Source: Sycon ciliatum
Lineage: Eukaryota > Porifera > Calcarea > Leucosolenida > Sycettidae
Length of the DNA stretch: 64,000 nt
Assembly (NCBI RefSeq): GCF_964019385.1
Contig: NC_088649.1
Coordinates: forward strand, 18,852,615 to 18,916,614
Direction of reading: 5' to 3'
This document shows positions 9,533 through 20,274 of the stretch, in pieces. Each line of letters starts with the position of its first letter. The stretch's first letter is position 1. A program made the translations under genes and the position numbers. Below the pieces are notes generated by a model that saw only the letters and a list, made by a program, of their open reading frames with translations, did not search any database and had not been told where the DNA came from.

Positions 9533-9823
9533 AGTCCGTCAGCAGGGTGCCGACGTCCGTTCCAGAAAGCTGATTGGCCGGGAGTGGTTGATCCAGCGTC
9601 ACCCTACATGTGTAGGAACGGGACCTAGTCTGCATCATGGCCGTATCAACCAGCAGTGTGGACGTCGTAGCGTTGCTCGTGACGCCCACCGTGATCTCGG
9701 TTGAGGACAAGAACCATGAGAAGAGGAATGGTGGTGTACCAGCTGTGGTGTCGCACACTAGTTCTGCAATAGTCCCATTCAGAACAGTCTGGGTGGGTGG
9801 GGTTATTCGAACCACGGGCATAA
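9533..9823 (-). CDS. Type-B immunoglobulin-like domain exon, copy 2
   Basis: A 291-bp exon on the minus strand with the same splice sites and phases as copy 1. Its translation is essentially identical to copy 1: MPVVRITPPTQTVLNG, the cysteine in LVCDTTAG, the tryptophan in FSWFLSS, and the YTC motif. The near-identity contrasts with the more diverged type-A copies and suggests recent duplication or gene conversion. Confidence 0.8.
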
Positions 9824-10307
9824 CTGCAGAGGACAAACAAGACACGCGATGAGTTCCATGTCCATTCTTAGTGTGTGTGTGGGGGGGGGGGCTTATACAG
9901 CTGTACTCCATTAATCAAATTAACTGTGATAAATAGGATAAATGTCTGTATTTTGTGGGGGGGAAAAGAGGGAGTGAGGCTTACTGGGTAATGAGTCTGC
10001 AGTGCAACGCTCTAGCGAATTCAAAGTTGTCTAACTTATATTTATGATCTTTCAGTGTGACGAGAGAGCCTGGAAGCTCAGGGCCCTATGCTATGCTTTT
10101 TTGCCTAGCGAGAGTCAACTTTCTCTTTGCATTCGAGGCTATAAGGACACTGTCTACCACCTTGATGACCTAGGCAAAAAAAGGCATAGATAGGGATGTT
10201 TTAAATTGTTCAATCCTCCTTTTTTTTAAGACATAACCTAGGATTCGAACCCACGCTATCGCCCTGCATGCATTCCCCCGATACACTTCGCATACATACC
10301 GGTGATC

Positions 10308-11647
10308 AGGCTGTGTTTACAAGAGGCGTTTCAACCCGTTATGTACACGAAATGAAGTAGTAGTACTAGTTTTTTTCCGCAGGAAAGTGGAAAAGCCTCT
10401 TGTACGCGCAAGAACAAAGTAATACAGCTAGCGTGTGTTGAAGAAGAAAATGAGCGGAAACGTACTATGCTGTGAAACACGCATGAGGCATGATCAGGGC
10501 AAATGACAGCTGAAAAGAAAAGGAAAGAAAACAAACACACACACACACACAACAACAACAACAAGTGCCATACGCATGAATGTTAACGGCCAACGCCAAG
10601 GCCAACACCATCGCAAATTGCCAGCCCACCGAGACGACGGCGTGAACCCCGGAGACGAAGGTCGACAGCCCGGAAAACAGCAAACTGATGGTGGATCCGC
10701 ACCTAGGACATGACGTTGCTGTATGACTTGTCCCACCTGGAGGCAAGGCGCATAGCAAGTCGCTGTTGATACGCACGGTACTCTGTGTGCAGTGCACCAT
10801 CAGTTGAGCAGACCAGCGGGGTGAAGGATGCTCGCAGCTCCTCTGCGGCCGCCTTGTACTTTCTCTTCTTGGAAGAGGCAGCACTGTTGGATACGGCGTT
10901 CCAAGAGAGGTTCGAGCGGACGTAGCTGGGTGCGTCGGCATCCACGATGCGGTTGTCAAAGTACGCCACCCTGTCTCCTTCCCAAATTCCCCGGACCAGC
11001 CAATCCGCCTGCAGTGTGGGGCGGTTGTTGCCATCCTGCACAGGTACCATCACCGGCTCGACAGCCACACCTCCCCATGCAACATCTGCCAGCCGGGCAT
11101 CGAAGTCGCGGACATCGTTGTGCCCGCGCTTGATGAGCCCACCCTTCATGCAATCCAGACCATGCTGTAGAGAGAAAGCAGCTCCACAGCCATCGCAATG
11201 CGACGGGAGAGCGTTCGGCTCCTGGCCATAGCGAACGGCCAACTGATCGCGGAACTGGACCGCCGACATGTCATAACCCTGTGTACACGAAATGAATGGC
11301 GCATTTACATGACGTATTGCACTTGACCCGGTTGAAATTTCGCCCGGGGGTGATTTCAACCCTCCCCTTGCGGTGGAGGGTTGAAATCAACCCGGGTCAA
11401 AAATATCGTAATACGTACTTCTGTGCGTATCTCGCGCCAGGTTTGAACAGCACTGCACATGCAAATTTCGTGCGAAAGGATTTCACGTGACCATACAGGA
11501 CTCTAGAAGTGGACTTTTGGCGGCATATCAGTATTTGACACGGGTCAACGGTCTTCATGTAAACGCTCACCTATTTTGTCTATCATACAGACTTTCAACC
11601 CGGGCTGAACTCGACCCGGGTTGAAATTTATCATGTAAACACAGCCT
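10308..11647. mobile_element. TIR element AGGCTGTGTTTACA, nested in R1
   Basis: It starts AGGCTGTGTTTACAAGAGGC and ends with the inverted TGTAAACACAGCCT; TTTCAACCCG words recur at both ends. A shorter relative lies at 33037-33415. It interrupts the Helitron-like element and is itself interrupted by the LINE at 10356-11281. The superfamily is unclear. Confidence 0.6.
10356..11281 (-). mobile_element. 5'-truncated LINE with CCHC finger and restriction-like endonuclease
   Basis: It is flanked by a 14-bp direct repeat TGTACACGAAATGA (10342-10355 and 11282-11295), a clear target-site duplication. The minus-strand frame has a CCHC finger (CDGCGAAFSLQHGLDC), then GHNDVRD, then the PD-x-D type nuclease core (ADWLVRGIWEGDRVAYFDNR, IVDADAPSYV), then a C-terminal block ending RLAMRLASRWDKSYSNVMS. 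This is the layout of LINEs with a C-terminal restriction-like endonuclease. The RT domain is absent, so the copy is dead on arrival. Confidence 0.8.
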
Positions 11648-12764
11648 CATTCGTCCAATTTGCTTCACGTTATGATCTTGCATTTGAAAGCCCTATTTGA
11701 ATATTGTGGCCAGCTGTCTTTGATGGTACGGAACGGGACAAGTACGGGATAGCGCCAGGCATGCCGATGCTGTCCTTGATGGCTAGGCATATGCGGATAA
11801 TGCCGGCAGGAAAATTGGCAGAATTCGGTACTTTTTCTGGTAAGTTTCATGCATGTTTGGTGTGTGGATAAAGAAATGGAGCAGAATTCGAGGTATTGCC
11901 CGTCATAAGGTTTGTATGGTTCTGCCAATTTCACTGCTTTTTCGAGCAGAATCTGCCACCTTTTCGAGCATTATCCGCACACCCCTATTGATGGTACGGT
12001 ACGGGACAGGTACGGGATAGCGCCAGGCATGCCGATGGCACAAACAAGCAAACAAACAAACAAACACGAAAAGAGAGAGCTTTGAAGCTCAGGGCCCTAC
12101 GCTATGCGTTAATGCCTTGATGACCTAGACAAAAAAAAGCATAGGGATGTTATAAATTCTCATAAATTTCTCCTTTTTTTAAAGACATAACCTGGGATTC
12201 GAACCCGCACTATCGCCCTGCATGCATCCCCCGACACACTTCGCATACATACTAATTCTTCCAAGTTGCTTTACGTTATGATCTTGCATTTGAATGCCCT
12301 ATTTTGAATATGCATTGTGGCCAGCCGTCTTTGATGGTAGGGTACGGTACAGGACAGGTACGGGACAGGTACGGTCGAGGGTAATACGACACAATCTACC
12401 GATTTGATGACCTAGGCAAAAAAGCATAGGGATGTTAAAAAAATTTCGATTCTCCTATTTTTTTTAAGGCATAACCTGGGATTCAAACCCACACTATCGC
12501 CCTACATGCATTTCCCCAAGCACTTCGCATTCATACTCATTCTTCCAAGTTGCTGCACGTTATGATCTTGCGTTTGAAAGCGCTATTTGAATATTGCGGC
12601 CAGTGGTATGTGGCCAGCTGCGTTTGATCGTACGGCACTGTACGGAACAGATACGGGATAGCGCCAGGCGTGACACAAACAAACAAAAACCAAATTAAAG
12701 CTGTGTGGACACTGGCGAGCGCCAGACGTTACTGAAGTACCGTCTTTTGCACAGCTACGGGATT

Positions 12765-12919
12765 ATTGCTTCTGACTTAGCCAGTACGTCCATCCTGTTG
12801 TGAAGATCTAGACCCTCAGCGATCCCTCGCCTCACTGTTGCCTTCATCGTACACATTCTCAGGCGCGATCTGCTAGTTTTCGGTGATATTCTCTCTCATC
12901 AGCTTGCTGTATTGCTCTT

Positions 12920-12952
<33 letters not shown>

Positions 12953-13600
12953 TGCGTTGCCGAAAAAAATAAAAATGGTAAAATAAAATATAAAATAATA
13001 AGCGGTATTATGCAGCTGTGTAAGCAGTAGATGCACGGTGTGACTGCCAGGCATCTCTGTCAGATGCCAATTGGCAATTCTCATGCAGAGATATACCAGT
13101 CCACGAAACAATACTGTCAGCTAAGGAAATCTTCAGACGACCACGCTTTCTCTTACCATCCACGACACCAAACATCACGTCACGTACAAGCTCGCAGCCA
13201 GATGGGCGGCTCTTTTGTTACTTGGTACAAATTCCGGGTTTTATCGGCTTTCACGATGATGTCATTATAATTTTTGATCGTTTTGGTGTCTTTTCTCATA
13301 GCGTCTTGGAGGCTGTCTGATGCTTAGCGGAAGCTGACCGTTTCAGCCACGCGAATGAGGTACTCTTCAAATGCCTTTAGTTCATCGACTTGCGGAGGAC
13401 ATGTCCTGCTCTTTAAGCCAAAGCGTTCTGGTTGCTGCTCTTCGCGTTCCTCACCATTGAGGTAGAACAAGGCGGAACACCTCATGCGCTTGATGCCTTG
13501 CTCAATCCTGTCAATCAGACATTTCCGGTACTGCTTGGGTGACGGTAGAGGGATGGTCTTCAGGGAATATCCCAGTTGTCAATGATTGGCCTTGAAGCGA
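12765..13600 (-). mobile_element. Retroelement fragment with FITLKDH family, copy 2
   Basis: It is the counterpart of 6690-7290 in the second duplicated unit, with the same order of pieces. It is split by an RTE-like LINE at 12925-13209 that copy 1 lacks, so that insertion came after the duplication. Confidence 0.5.
12925..13209 (-). mobile_element. 5'-truncated RTE-type LINE
   Basis: It is flanked by a 10-bp target duplication CTCTTTTGTT (12915-12924 and 13210-13219). The minus strand reads DGKRKRGRLKISLADSIVSW and TGISLHENCQLASDRDAWQ, the typical C-terminus of RTE-clade LINE proteins, and ends in an (ATG)n tail, seen as (CAT)n on the plus strand at 12925. Only the tail of the ORF is present. 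Confidence 0.8.
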
Positions 13601-13654
13601 CCATAGCTAGCTTGCAGTCTAGGGGTAGAGTGCGCGACAGGGTAGAGCCAGGAG

Positions 13655-13899
13655 CGTGGACAAATCCGTTAGACCCCGAACTGGAGAGAGTGCTCAATGT
13701 CAGAGACAGAGCTTAGTACATAGCAGACTGAGCGCACTGCTGGGCAGATCCGAGTATCCGTTGCCTGATCATTGCCTAGCGGCACGAAACTCAGAGTTAC
13801 AACCAACCTGAACGTCTCCCGCTGAGTCTGCTATGTACTAAGCTCTGTCTCTGACATTGAACACTCTCTGCTGCTCGGGGATCAACGGATTTGTCAACT
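13655..13899. repeat. Inverted repeat, copy 2
   Basis: It is the counterpart of 7336-7574, with the same arms and a similar spacer. Confidence 0.75.
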
Positions 13900-14049
13900 T
13901 CTATGATACATTGGTAACTTAAAATTACAATACTGACATAATAGCTACTGTAATGTCGCTTATTAAGGGGGCACCACGTCCACGATTCATGCCTGCGATG
14001 CTGCACCGCTGCTTTGCATGTCATGATTGGAAGCTGTGGCCTTAGTAAA

Positions 14050-14430
14050 AAAAAAGAGAGAAAAAAAGCTACTGTATTGTCGCGTATTAAAGCCGGACTT
14101 ATTCCTGTAGAAGCCGATGTCAGTTCCCGGCTACTATTCACATCACATGTCTATTCAAACAAGGTATTTCTATTTACAGTAAAACCTGGTCTAACAGACC
14201 ACCCCACGGTGCAAGCGAAAGCGGTCGTTAAAGCAGGGTGGTCTTTAGAATCAGGTCCCACAGTGTCAAACAAGGTATTTCTATGTATGTCAAAACTAAA
14301 ACCAGGCTATCTCTCGAGTCGACAGTGAAACTTTAAAATCAGGCTTCTATTCAAAACAGGCTTCTATACTAGATAAGCTCTAATACAAGTCACTACAGTA
14401 TAGAATGAGTCCTTTAACAACCCGATATGA
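14050..14430. repeat. Duplicated module next to Ig-A exon, copy 3
   Basis: It matches 7720-8110, including the A-rich start and the pogo-like CAGTAAAACCTGGTCTAA insert at about 14175-14270. It directly precedes the type-A exon on the plus strand. Confidence 0.65.
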
Positions 14431-14500
14431 ACATAGATCTTTTCTCTGGGTGCTACTCACTACGGTATGTAACTAAAGAACAGTTTTAAGAGAGGCTCAC

Positions 14501-14809
14501 CGACGAGAACAGCGATGTTGAAGGAACCGTTAACCTCTTCTGTTCCACTATCAAGAGTTACTCTGGTGCGGCAGACTGCCGGGCCTGCATGAAGGGCTGG
14601 GTTGGCCGTCAGGATCTGGAAAGAAAAGATAGTAGTGCGTGGCGTCCCACTGCCAAAGGAAATCAAAATAGGTCCCACCACCATACCGCTGCTCAAAACC
14701 ACAACACCTTGAGTCACCGTCGGTGGTGGATCGCTGAGGACGCGCCACACGATTTCAATTCGTTCACCGGCGACTCCAGTGACGTCATTGACCGAGACCA
14801 CGGGTGGGA
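14501..14809 (-). CDS. Type-A immunoglobulin-like domain exon, copy 3
   Basis: A 309-bp exon, minus strand, phase 1 at both ends. It is very close to copy 2, but its first Ig cysteine has become tryptophan (IEIVWRVLSDPP). The second cysteine (AVCRTRV) remains. Loss of the disulfide partner is unusual for an Ig domain and may mean relaxed constraint. To its right the sequence goes straight to the region that follows a type-B exon in the other units, so its partner B exon was lost. It is the most 5' exon of this gene that I can recognise; the signal-peptide exon was not found. Confidence 0.7.
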
Positions 14810-14879
14810 CTGAATATGCGGCAAAAACACGCACATACACAAGTCCATGCACATACACACGTGCATGCTTGTGCTTGTA

Positions 14880-15015
14880 TATTCACAGTGTGTGTGTGTG
14901 GGGGGGGTCTATACTCCGATCAAATTGACGATGATCAATAGGATAGATGTTTGTATTTTGTGGTAAAAAGGGGGGGGGGGTGCAGCTTATACTCCAGTGA
15001 GGTTTATACCCTGGA
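14880..15015. repeat. GT/G runs and a transposon-end repeat
   Basis: GT and poly-G tracts are followed by CTCCAGTGAGGTTTATACC. This matches the region after each type-B exon (6035-6130, 9880-9990) and the TIR-like sequence at 25866-25945. Confidence 0.6.
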
Positions 15016-15070
15016 AAACACAGTAGTTTTCATGCACATTGGTGTTAGCAATATCAGGTGTCCACTGCAA

Positions 15071-16112
15071 TTAAGGTGGCAGACTACCCAAAAATTCGCT
15101 GAAAAATCGAATTTGTAAATTCATATTGAGTGCTACGTCAGTTGAAAGAGCATGAATAGCTGCAAATTCTCTGAAAATTGTGTCCCGATCTGACCGGCCG
15201 TTCAAGAGTTATGGCCGAAAATGTACCCTTGCAAGGAAAGATTTTTTTGTTGCACGCTGTCATTTGTTGGCAGCACTGAATGTGAGCAGACCGTGCGCAA
15301 CTTGTCGTATCATGGGAACATGTGAAAGTGTGCAGAATTTTGCTCCAAGTCCAAAAAATCAGGTTTTTGAGCCACGTATTGGGCTGCACGGCGGCGGGCG
15401 AAGCCCGCCGCCGTGCAGCAGGACTTTTGCCAGCACCCTTGTGACGTTGCAGATATGTGGCTTGATTATTGTAGTTGACGTTGATTTAGTGACTTTGGCA
15501 AGTTTGAGTCGTGTCAAGAAGTCAGGTAGGAATCAGTACTAGGCAGTAGTGAAACGTGAGTGGTAGTCTTTGCCGGTTTCTGAGGGTATCCTGGATTTGG
15601 TGTGCAGCGCTGTGGAAATGGCTTGCTGTGGAGGTCCCAGCACAGGATGTTGTATCAAAGGTACGACCTCGTAGCGCGTGCTAAACCTAAACAAATTCAA
15701 AAATTGACTTGGGTCTGTGGGAGTGTGTGAGAAAACGCCCACTCGTTCCGTTGTGACAGATTCCAGGGCCTCGTTGAGGGGCCCTACCCCATCACCCATG
15801 CCTGCTTCTGGACTTGTTCTAGGTTTGAGTCCCGCGCACGAACAGAATGAGCACGAAAATGTGAAAAAATTGTAAATGCATTTGTTTGGCTCCTGGGTGG
15901 CTCGCACACCGTGGCACTATGCCGGAAATTTGAGTTTTTCCGGCCTGGAAAGCCTGTCAGTGAGGCGCAAGAACTTGTAAATCATGTCCTGAGGGCCAGC
16001 ATAGTGGCAGGAGTGTGTGGTCAAACAAAATTTCACTCAAATCCATTGAGAAACACCAAAGTTACGGTCAATTGAATGCCATATGAAATTTTTGGGTGAT
16101 GTGCCCCCTTAA
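15071..16112. mobile_element. TTAA-flanked DNA transposon, non-autonomous (Kolobok-like)
   Basis: TTAA occurs at both ends (15071-15074 and 16109-16112). The inverted ends GGTGGCAGACTACCCAAAAA and GGGGGCACATCACCCAAAAA match at 18 of 22 positions with the next two bases. TTAA target sites are used by Kolobok and piggyBac elements; the GG(G/T)-type ends fit Kolobok better. Neither strand gives a recognisable transposase. A strong GC palindrome lies inside (15383-15419). Confidence 0.65.
15383..15419. repeat. 17-bp perfect hairpin with GAA loop
   Basis: GCTGCACGGCGGCGGGC, loop GAA, then its exact complement. The apex GCGAAGC is a sequence known to form an exceptionally stable DNA mini-hairpin. 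It lies within the TTAA element. Confidence 0.95.
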
Positions 16113-16239
16113 CTTAGCATCATTTACCAGCGGATGCACAACAACACGCATGCACATCGTTTCACACTATTAAAAATAATTTAAAAAACTGGATTTTAGT
16201 AATTATTCTATGCCGCTTGGTTTTGGCATTTTTTTGTTC

Positions 16240-18068
16240 ATAGGTCACTGAGCCTCTTGTACGGGAAAAATAACACATTTTGTGAAGATTCAACACATAA
16301 AACGAATCATCAGATACAGTATTTACAGAGTCTGTCACTCAGTACGATCACTGCACTGAGCAGGTTCACTGGATGCGTGCCTTCGCCGCCACTAGCACAG
16401 CAGGGGACTCAGGCATGGCAGGAGTAAACATGCTCCTTGAGCCACGCAGGCACATAGCACCACAACGCACCAGGGCAAACCCAAGGCGGCAGCGCAGCAA
16501 GGAGATAATCTGCCGTAGAGCTCCTTACTCTTCTCAGCCAGGAGAGAGGCGATCCGCGTGAAAAGAGCATTGGCATGCTTGCCATAGCCACCAGAGGCAG
16601 AAAGCACAACGGGCACGAAGGAGGCATGCTCAACTTCACGTACTCGCTCCTCGTACTTCCGGCGCTTTTCCTGTTCATGGCGTCTGTAGCTAGCAGCGAG
16701 GGAGGTGGCACGATTCGAAGACGCAAAAGGGTTGAACACCCGTACATCAATAAAGATGCGCTCGAATCGGCCACCCCACACACCACTAGCCGCAACGTCC
16801 AGCCGAGCTTGCTCCTCCGTGACAGCTGTGCGATGGCGGAAGGCCTCTCCGGTGACGGGCTGGAGGTGGGGTTCCACTGTCACGTTGTGAGCGACCTGCC
16901 TTAGAGCTCTGGCGGTGATGTCCCTCACCTCGTTATGTCATAGCGTCGGGAAGCCACCAAACGGGTACGACAGGGCGTGACTCACATTCAGCGGCTTACT
17001 GCACACGCAGAGGCTTGGGAGCCGAGGAGGTGTCCAGCCGTAGCGGAGGCACAGGCCATCCCGGAAATCTCCCTTGCTGAGTGTGAAACCATGGCGGCTG
17101 AGGGGGCGGCAGGTCAGTCAGCTGGATGCACCCTTTTCTGAGGCCAGGTCGAGAACAGGGGCCAGCTCCCGGTGATCCGAGCGAAGAGCGTCAGCCATAG
17201 ACTTGAACGCGCTCCGCTTCTCGACCCGAACCGTCGCCTTGACCGTCCGGAGCTGAGTCAGAGAGTCGCCAAGACACGACTCCTGCTCCAGCAGGCGAGA
17301 CACGAGGCTAGCCGTGATCCTTCGGGATGAGGTGTACTGTTCAGCCACTGAACAAGGGTCTGCCATACCCAGTCCCCCAAGCCGGCAAGGCAGAGAGAGT
17401 AGGGAGCGAACAGTTGTTCCTGGTGGAGCCTGACCCGTGATAGCCGGGATGAGCCGACCGCTGATTGCGTGTTCCAGCGGTTCAAGCAGGGACGGCGGGA
17501 TGGAGGAGGTCCGGCAGAGGAAGGACCACTTGTTTTGCAGGCCCTGTGTGAAGGCGGAGTAGGCGGCCTGTGGCTGCGATGCAGCGATGGTCGTGAGCTG
17601 CGCAACTTCCTCACACCAGGTGGCGACCTTGGACTGGACAAATTGTTCTGTAAACTCATCCGTGCCCAAAGGTGCACCAAGGTGGCGGCAGCCATCACAC
17701 GTGACCTGCACACCGGTCCCCTCGAACATCTGGATAGCAGCTGCGTACCTGGAGGACTTGACCAGGAGGAGTGACTTCTGGGCATTGCAGTGGTAGCCAT
17801 ACCCGGGACCGTGGCTGACGAGATTGTCCCACCATTGGCGAACAGGCGTTAGCTTGCCACCGGCTGCAGCACCGTCCGCATACCAGCCCTGTTTCGCCCC
17901 AGGCACTGCAACTTTCTTGATGAGCGGGAGGACTCCAAGCGCATATACGGGCATGACCAGAGGGTCACCCTGAGTGGTACCCTCGCAGTTTTGGCATTCT
18001 GTATCACAATATTTCTGGTTTTCGCAAAATAAAGCTTTGCAGTGCATCGTTCCACACTGCTTACTCAC
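16240..18068 (-). mobile_element. LINE with reverse transcriptase and restriction-like endonuclease
   Basis: The RT part is at 17118-18068: CEGTTQGDPLVMPVYALGVL, then the catalytic region WYADGAAAGGKLTPVRQWW (the usual second Asp of the A-D-D box is Gly here), then GHLGAPLG-type and GGLGMADP motifs and a thumb region. The nuclease part is at 16392-16928 in another frame: HRTAVTEEQARLDVAASGVW, then RFERIFIDVRVFNPFASSN, then RIASLLAEKSKELYG. Gene order and motifs match the LINE lineage at 10356 and 42278. The altered catalytic box and the broken frame make it inactive. The 5' part is missing. Confidence 0.75.
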
Positions 18069-18299
18069 ACTACCAAATCAACACCCAAAGCATAGAACCA
18101 CACCACAAAGGCAGAATGGAACTGCAGGGTTTCAAACACATCATAGCAAAGTGACAGCATTCCTCAGACAACATAAATCCATCATTATTTCTTCAAAAGG
18201 TCAGGTTTGCCCCTGGTAAGTAAATTATTGTTCTGACGATGGGTGACTGGCCCGAAACGTCGATACCTTTAATAAAATTTTTTTTATCCAGCGCATGAG

Positions 18300-18499
18300 T
18301 AGGTGCTAGCTAGGATGAGGAAGATTGTGCCTGAAGAGCACCACTCACCTAGTGCTCTCCAGGCACAAACGTCACCAAGGATACAACCTTACCGAGACAC
18401 TCCGTTTCGAGTGCAACAAACACCTCGTGAAGAACAGATGGCAGCGTGAGTCAGTGTCGCTCATGGAGGTGCTGAACAAGCGCTGACGACCGTGGACCA
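18300..18499 (-). repeat. Left part of a retrozyme-like repeat split by a transposon
   Basis: Read on the minus strand it matches 29760-29940 (GTGCTCTTCAGGCACAATCT, CACGAGGTGTTTGT). The match resumes at 21988 on the other side of the TTAA element, so the two pieces were once contiguous. Confidence 0.65.
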
Positions 18500-18849
18500 T
18501 TAAAGGAGCACTCCGGCTTCATTTTCGACGCCAAGTTTTCGATGCCAAGATGAAGGTTGGTGAAAGAGAAGACCCCTCGAACAAGAACGAGTCTCCAGAA
18601 GCGATCGAGTCGAGCAGGAAGACGCTACAATCTTCGCCCAGCTGTGGATGAAGCATGGTCAAGTCATACGGTACATTGGCATTGTGCAAGCACGACTAAC
18701 GTACGCATCCAATGCATTCGCTGACACAGCAGCTGCAGAGTCGTTTAATCAAATCCAGCAATTTTCCGACTCTCCAGCCGTGCATCCACAGCCCCCCTCC
18801 TCGTGAGCTTATCTATTTGATCCCTAACTCACATTTTTAACTACAAGGT

Positions 18850-19140
18850 TTTGTTTTTTGTTTTCCGTTGCCTACATGATCTTGCAAGTCCTCTTTTCTG
18901 CTCCCACTTTCAGTTGATGGCTAATACAGGCCAAGCATCCCGGGATGATCGCCGAATTACTCGAGGACAGGAACAGCGGCTACTGCAAGTGCCTTTCCTT
19001 CCTGGACCTTCCGGTCGTCAGTCATTGACATTTGTGGGAAGCACACTTTGGAATGCCCTTCCCAGCGAAATTCGCCTCCAGAGTGCGGCTTTTGCCTTTA
19101 AACTGGCTCTGAACAGAATTAATTGTACTTTGTAACCAGT
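18850..19140 (+). mobile_element. C-terminal tail of a LINE ORF2
   Basis: The frame reads RRITRGQEQRLLQVPFLPGP and then FVGSTLWNALPSEIRLQSAA, ending FKLALNRINCTL and a stop. WNALPSEIR followed by F-K is the usual C-terminus of CR1/L2/Jockey-like ORF2 proteins. It is heavily 5'-truncated and lies inside the 3.5-kb TTAA element. Confidence 0.75.
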
Positions 19141-20274
19141 GTTAATCGCGCTCCTTCCTTGCTCGGCATCCCTACACATTACTGCATGTTTTCTCTGTGT
19201 GTTCTTCACTGCATGCTTACACATACACACACCCATTTGAATTATACACATACTTTGTGCTTTGGAATTATCATGTTGTGATTCTTTTTAATATTACCTT
19301 CTCTCATAATAACTATATTCGTTCTTAGCAGGAACCGGAGGTTTTTCCTCTGGTGAGAAGGCAGAATGGCCTGTGCTCTAAACGAATTACAATAAAAGAA
19401 ACACACAAAGAAACAAACAAGTCATGGCAGTACATATACTTGAAACATATGAGAAATAGAAGTTCATTTGTGATGGGAAGTTTGACAGCCCCAGGGACCG
19501 AGTCAAGCGTTGTCTTTTGCCGTGGCACGAATTGCTGAAGAATCCGAGATGGTCTTGGAATTATGCACATGGATACTACCAGAAATAATGGTGGCATGAA
19601 CCATTGTGGAATCGGACAGCTCACAGAGAATACTGGAATAGCTCAAGTATCTCTAGGTGATTGTAAATCCTGTTCTGGCTGATAGCTTCGGCCTGCTGCG
19701 CCCGTCCATGTACAATGATTGTAACATGCATTTCTGTGTTCTACATATTTTCCGGCTACTGCACTGTGGTATTACAGTTGCAGGTCCCTTATATAGAAAT
19801 ATGTTCAACCCCCCTCCCACATACCCACATTATAAATATGAACTAACAATTTCACTGTTGGACTCGCTGGCGGCTAGAGAGCAAAGGATTAATTTATAGC
19901 AAAGAAAAGGACCAGGGAACTACAAGTTATGCTATAATGTCCACAAACAATTTCACTGAATTTGAAATAACAAACATTATACCCTGAGAACTCTGCAACC
20001 TTGCATCACTGTGGATTATATGTGCTGGGATACACCATTTATGGAAGGAAAAGTGGAATAATTTCTAACACATTGTTCAAATAATTATAGCACTGAATTG
20101 TTGAGATTGTGAGCACATTCCAATCAGCACTCTACATATTTATAAGCGGTGGCAATCGTTAGGAATAGGGCGCGAGTTGTCAGAGTGCTCTAGTAAATGA
20201 GAGAATGTTTTGTTTGTCTAATCAATGGTTCGTTCGAAGCCAGAGTTGTTTGAACTTGTTTCAGTCGAAAGGGT

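Larger units (their letters stand above)
10061..12761 (-). mobile_element. Helitron-like non-autonomous element (family R1), large copy
   Basis: In minus-strand orientation it runs from (T)CCCGTAGCTGTGC at 12761 to the hairpin GAGCTTCCAGGCTC followed by TCTCG at 10061. Inside are several roughly 290-bp blocks with repeated GGGACAGGTACGG words and a GGGTTCGAATCC box. The related fragment at 6690-7290 has an uninterrupted site (AGTGTGA/TAAATGCT), showing that it inserted between A and T with no target duplication, which is Helitron behaviour. The 3' end is CTCG rather than the canonical CTRR. It contains a nested TIR element and a LINE. Confidence 0.5.

Noticed and set aside
15180-15542. A 120-codon plus-strand frame as a gene
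   Set aside because: It runs straight through the 17-bp GC hairpin and lies inside a TTAA-flanked non-autonomous element.
18236-18268. A second hammerhead-like motif (CTGACGA...GGG...CCCGAAACGTC)
   Set aside because: The base at position 10.1 does not pair with 11.1 and stem I is weak, so it does not meet the hammerhead consensus as drawn, although similar tails occur in Penelope-like elements.
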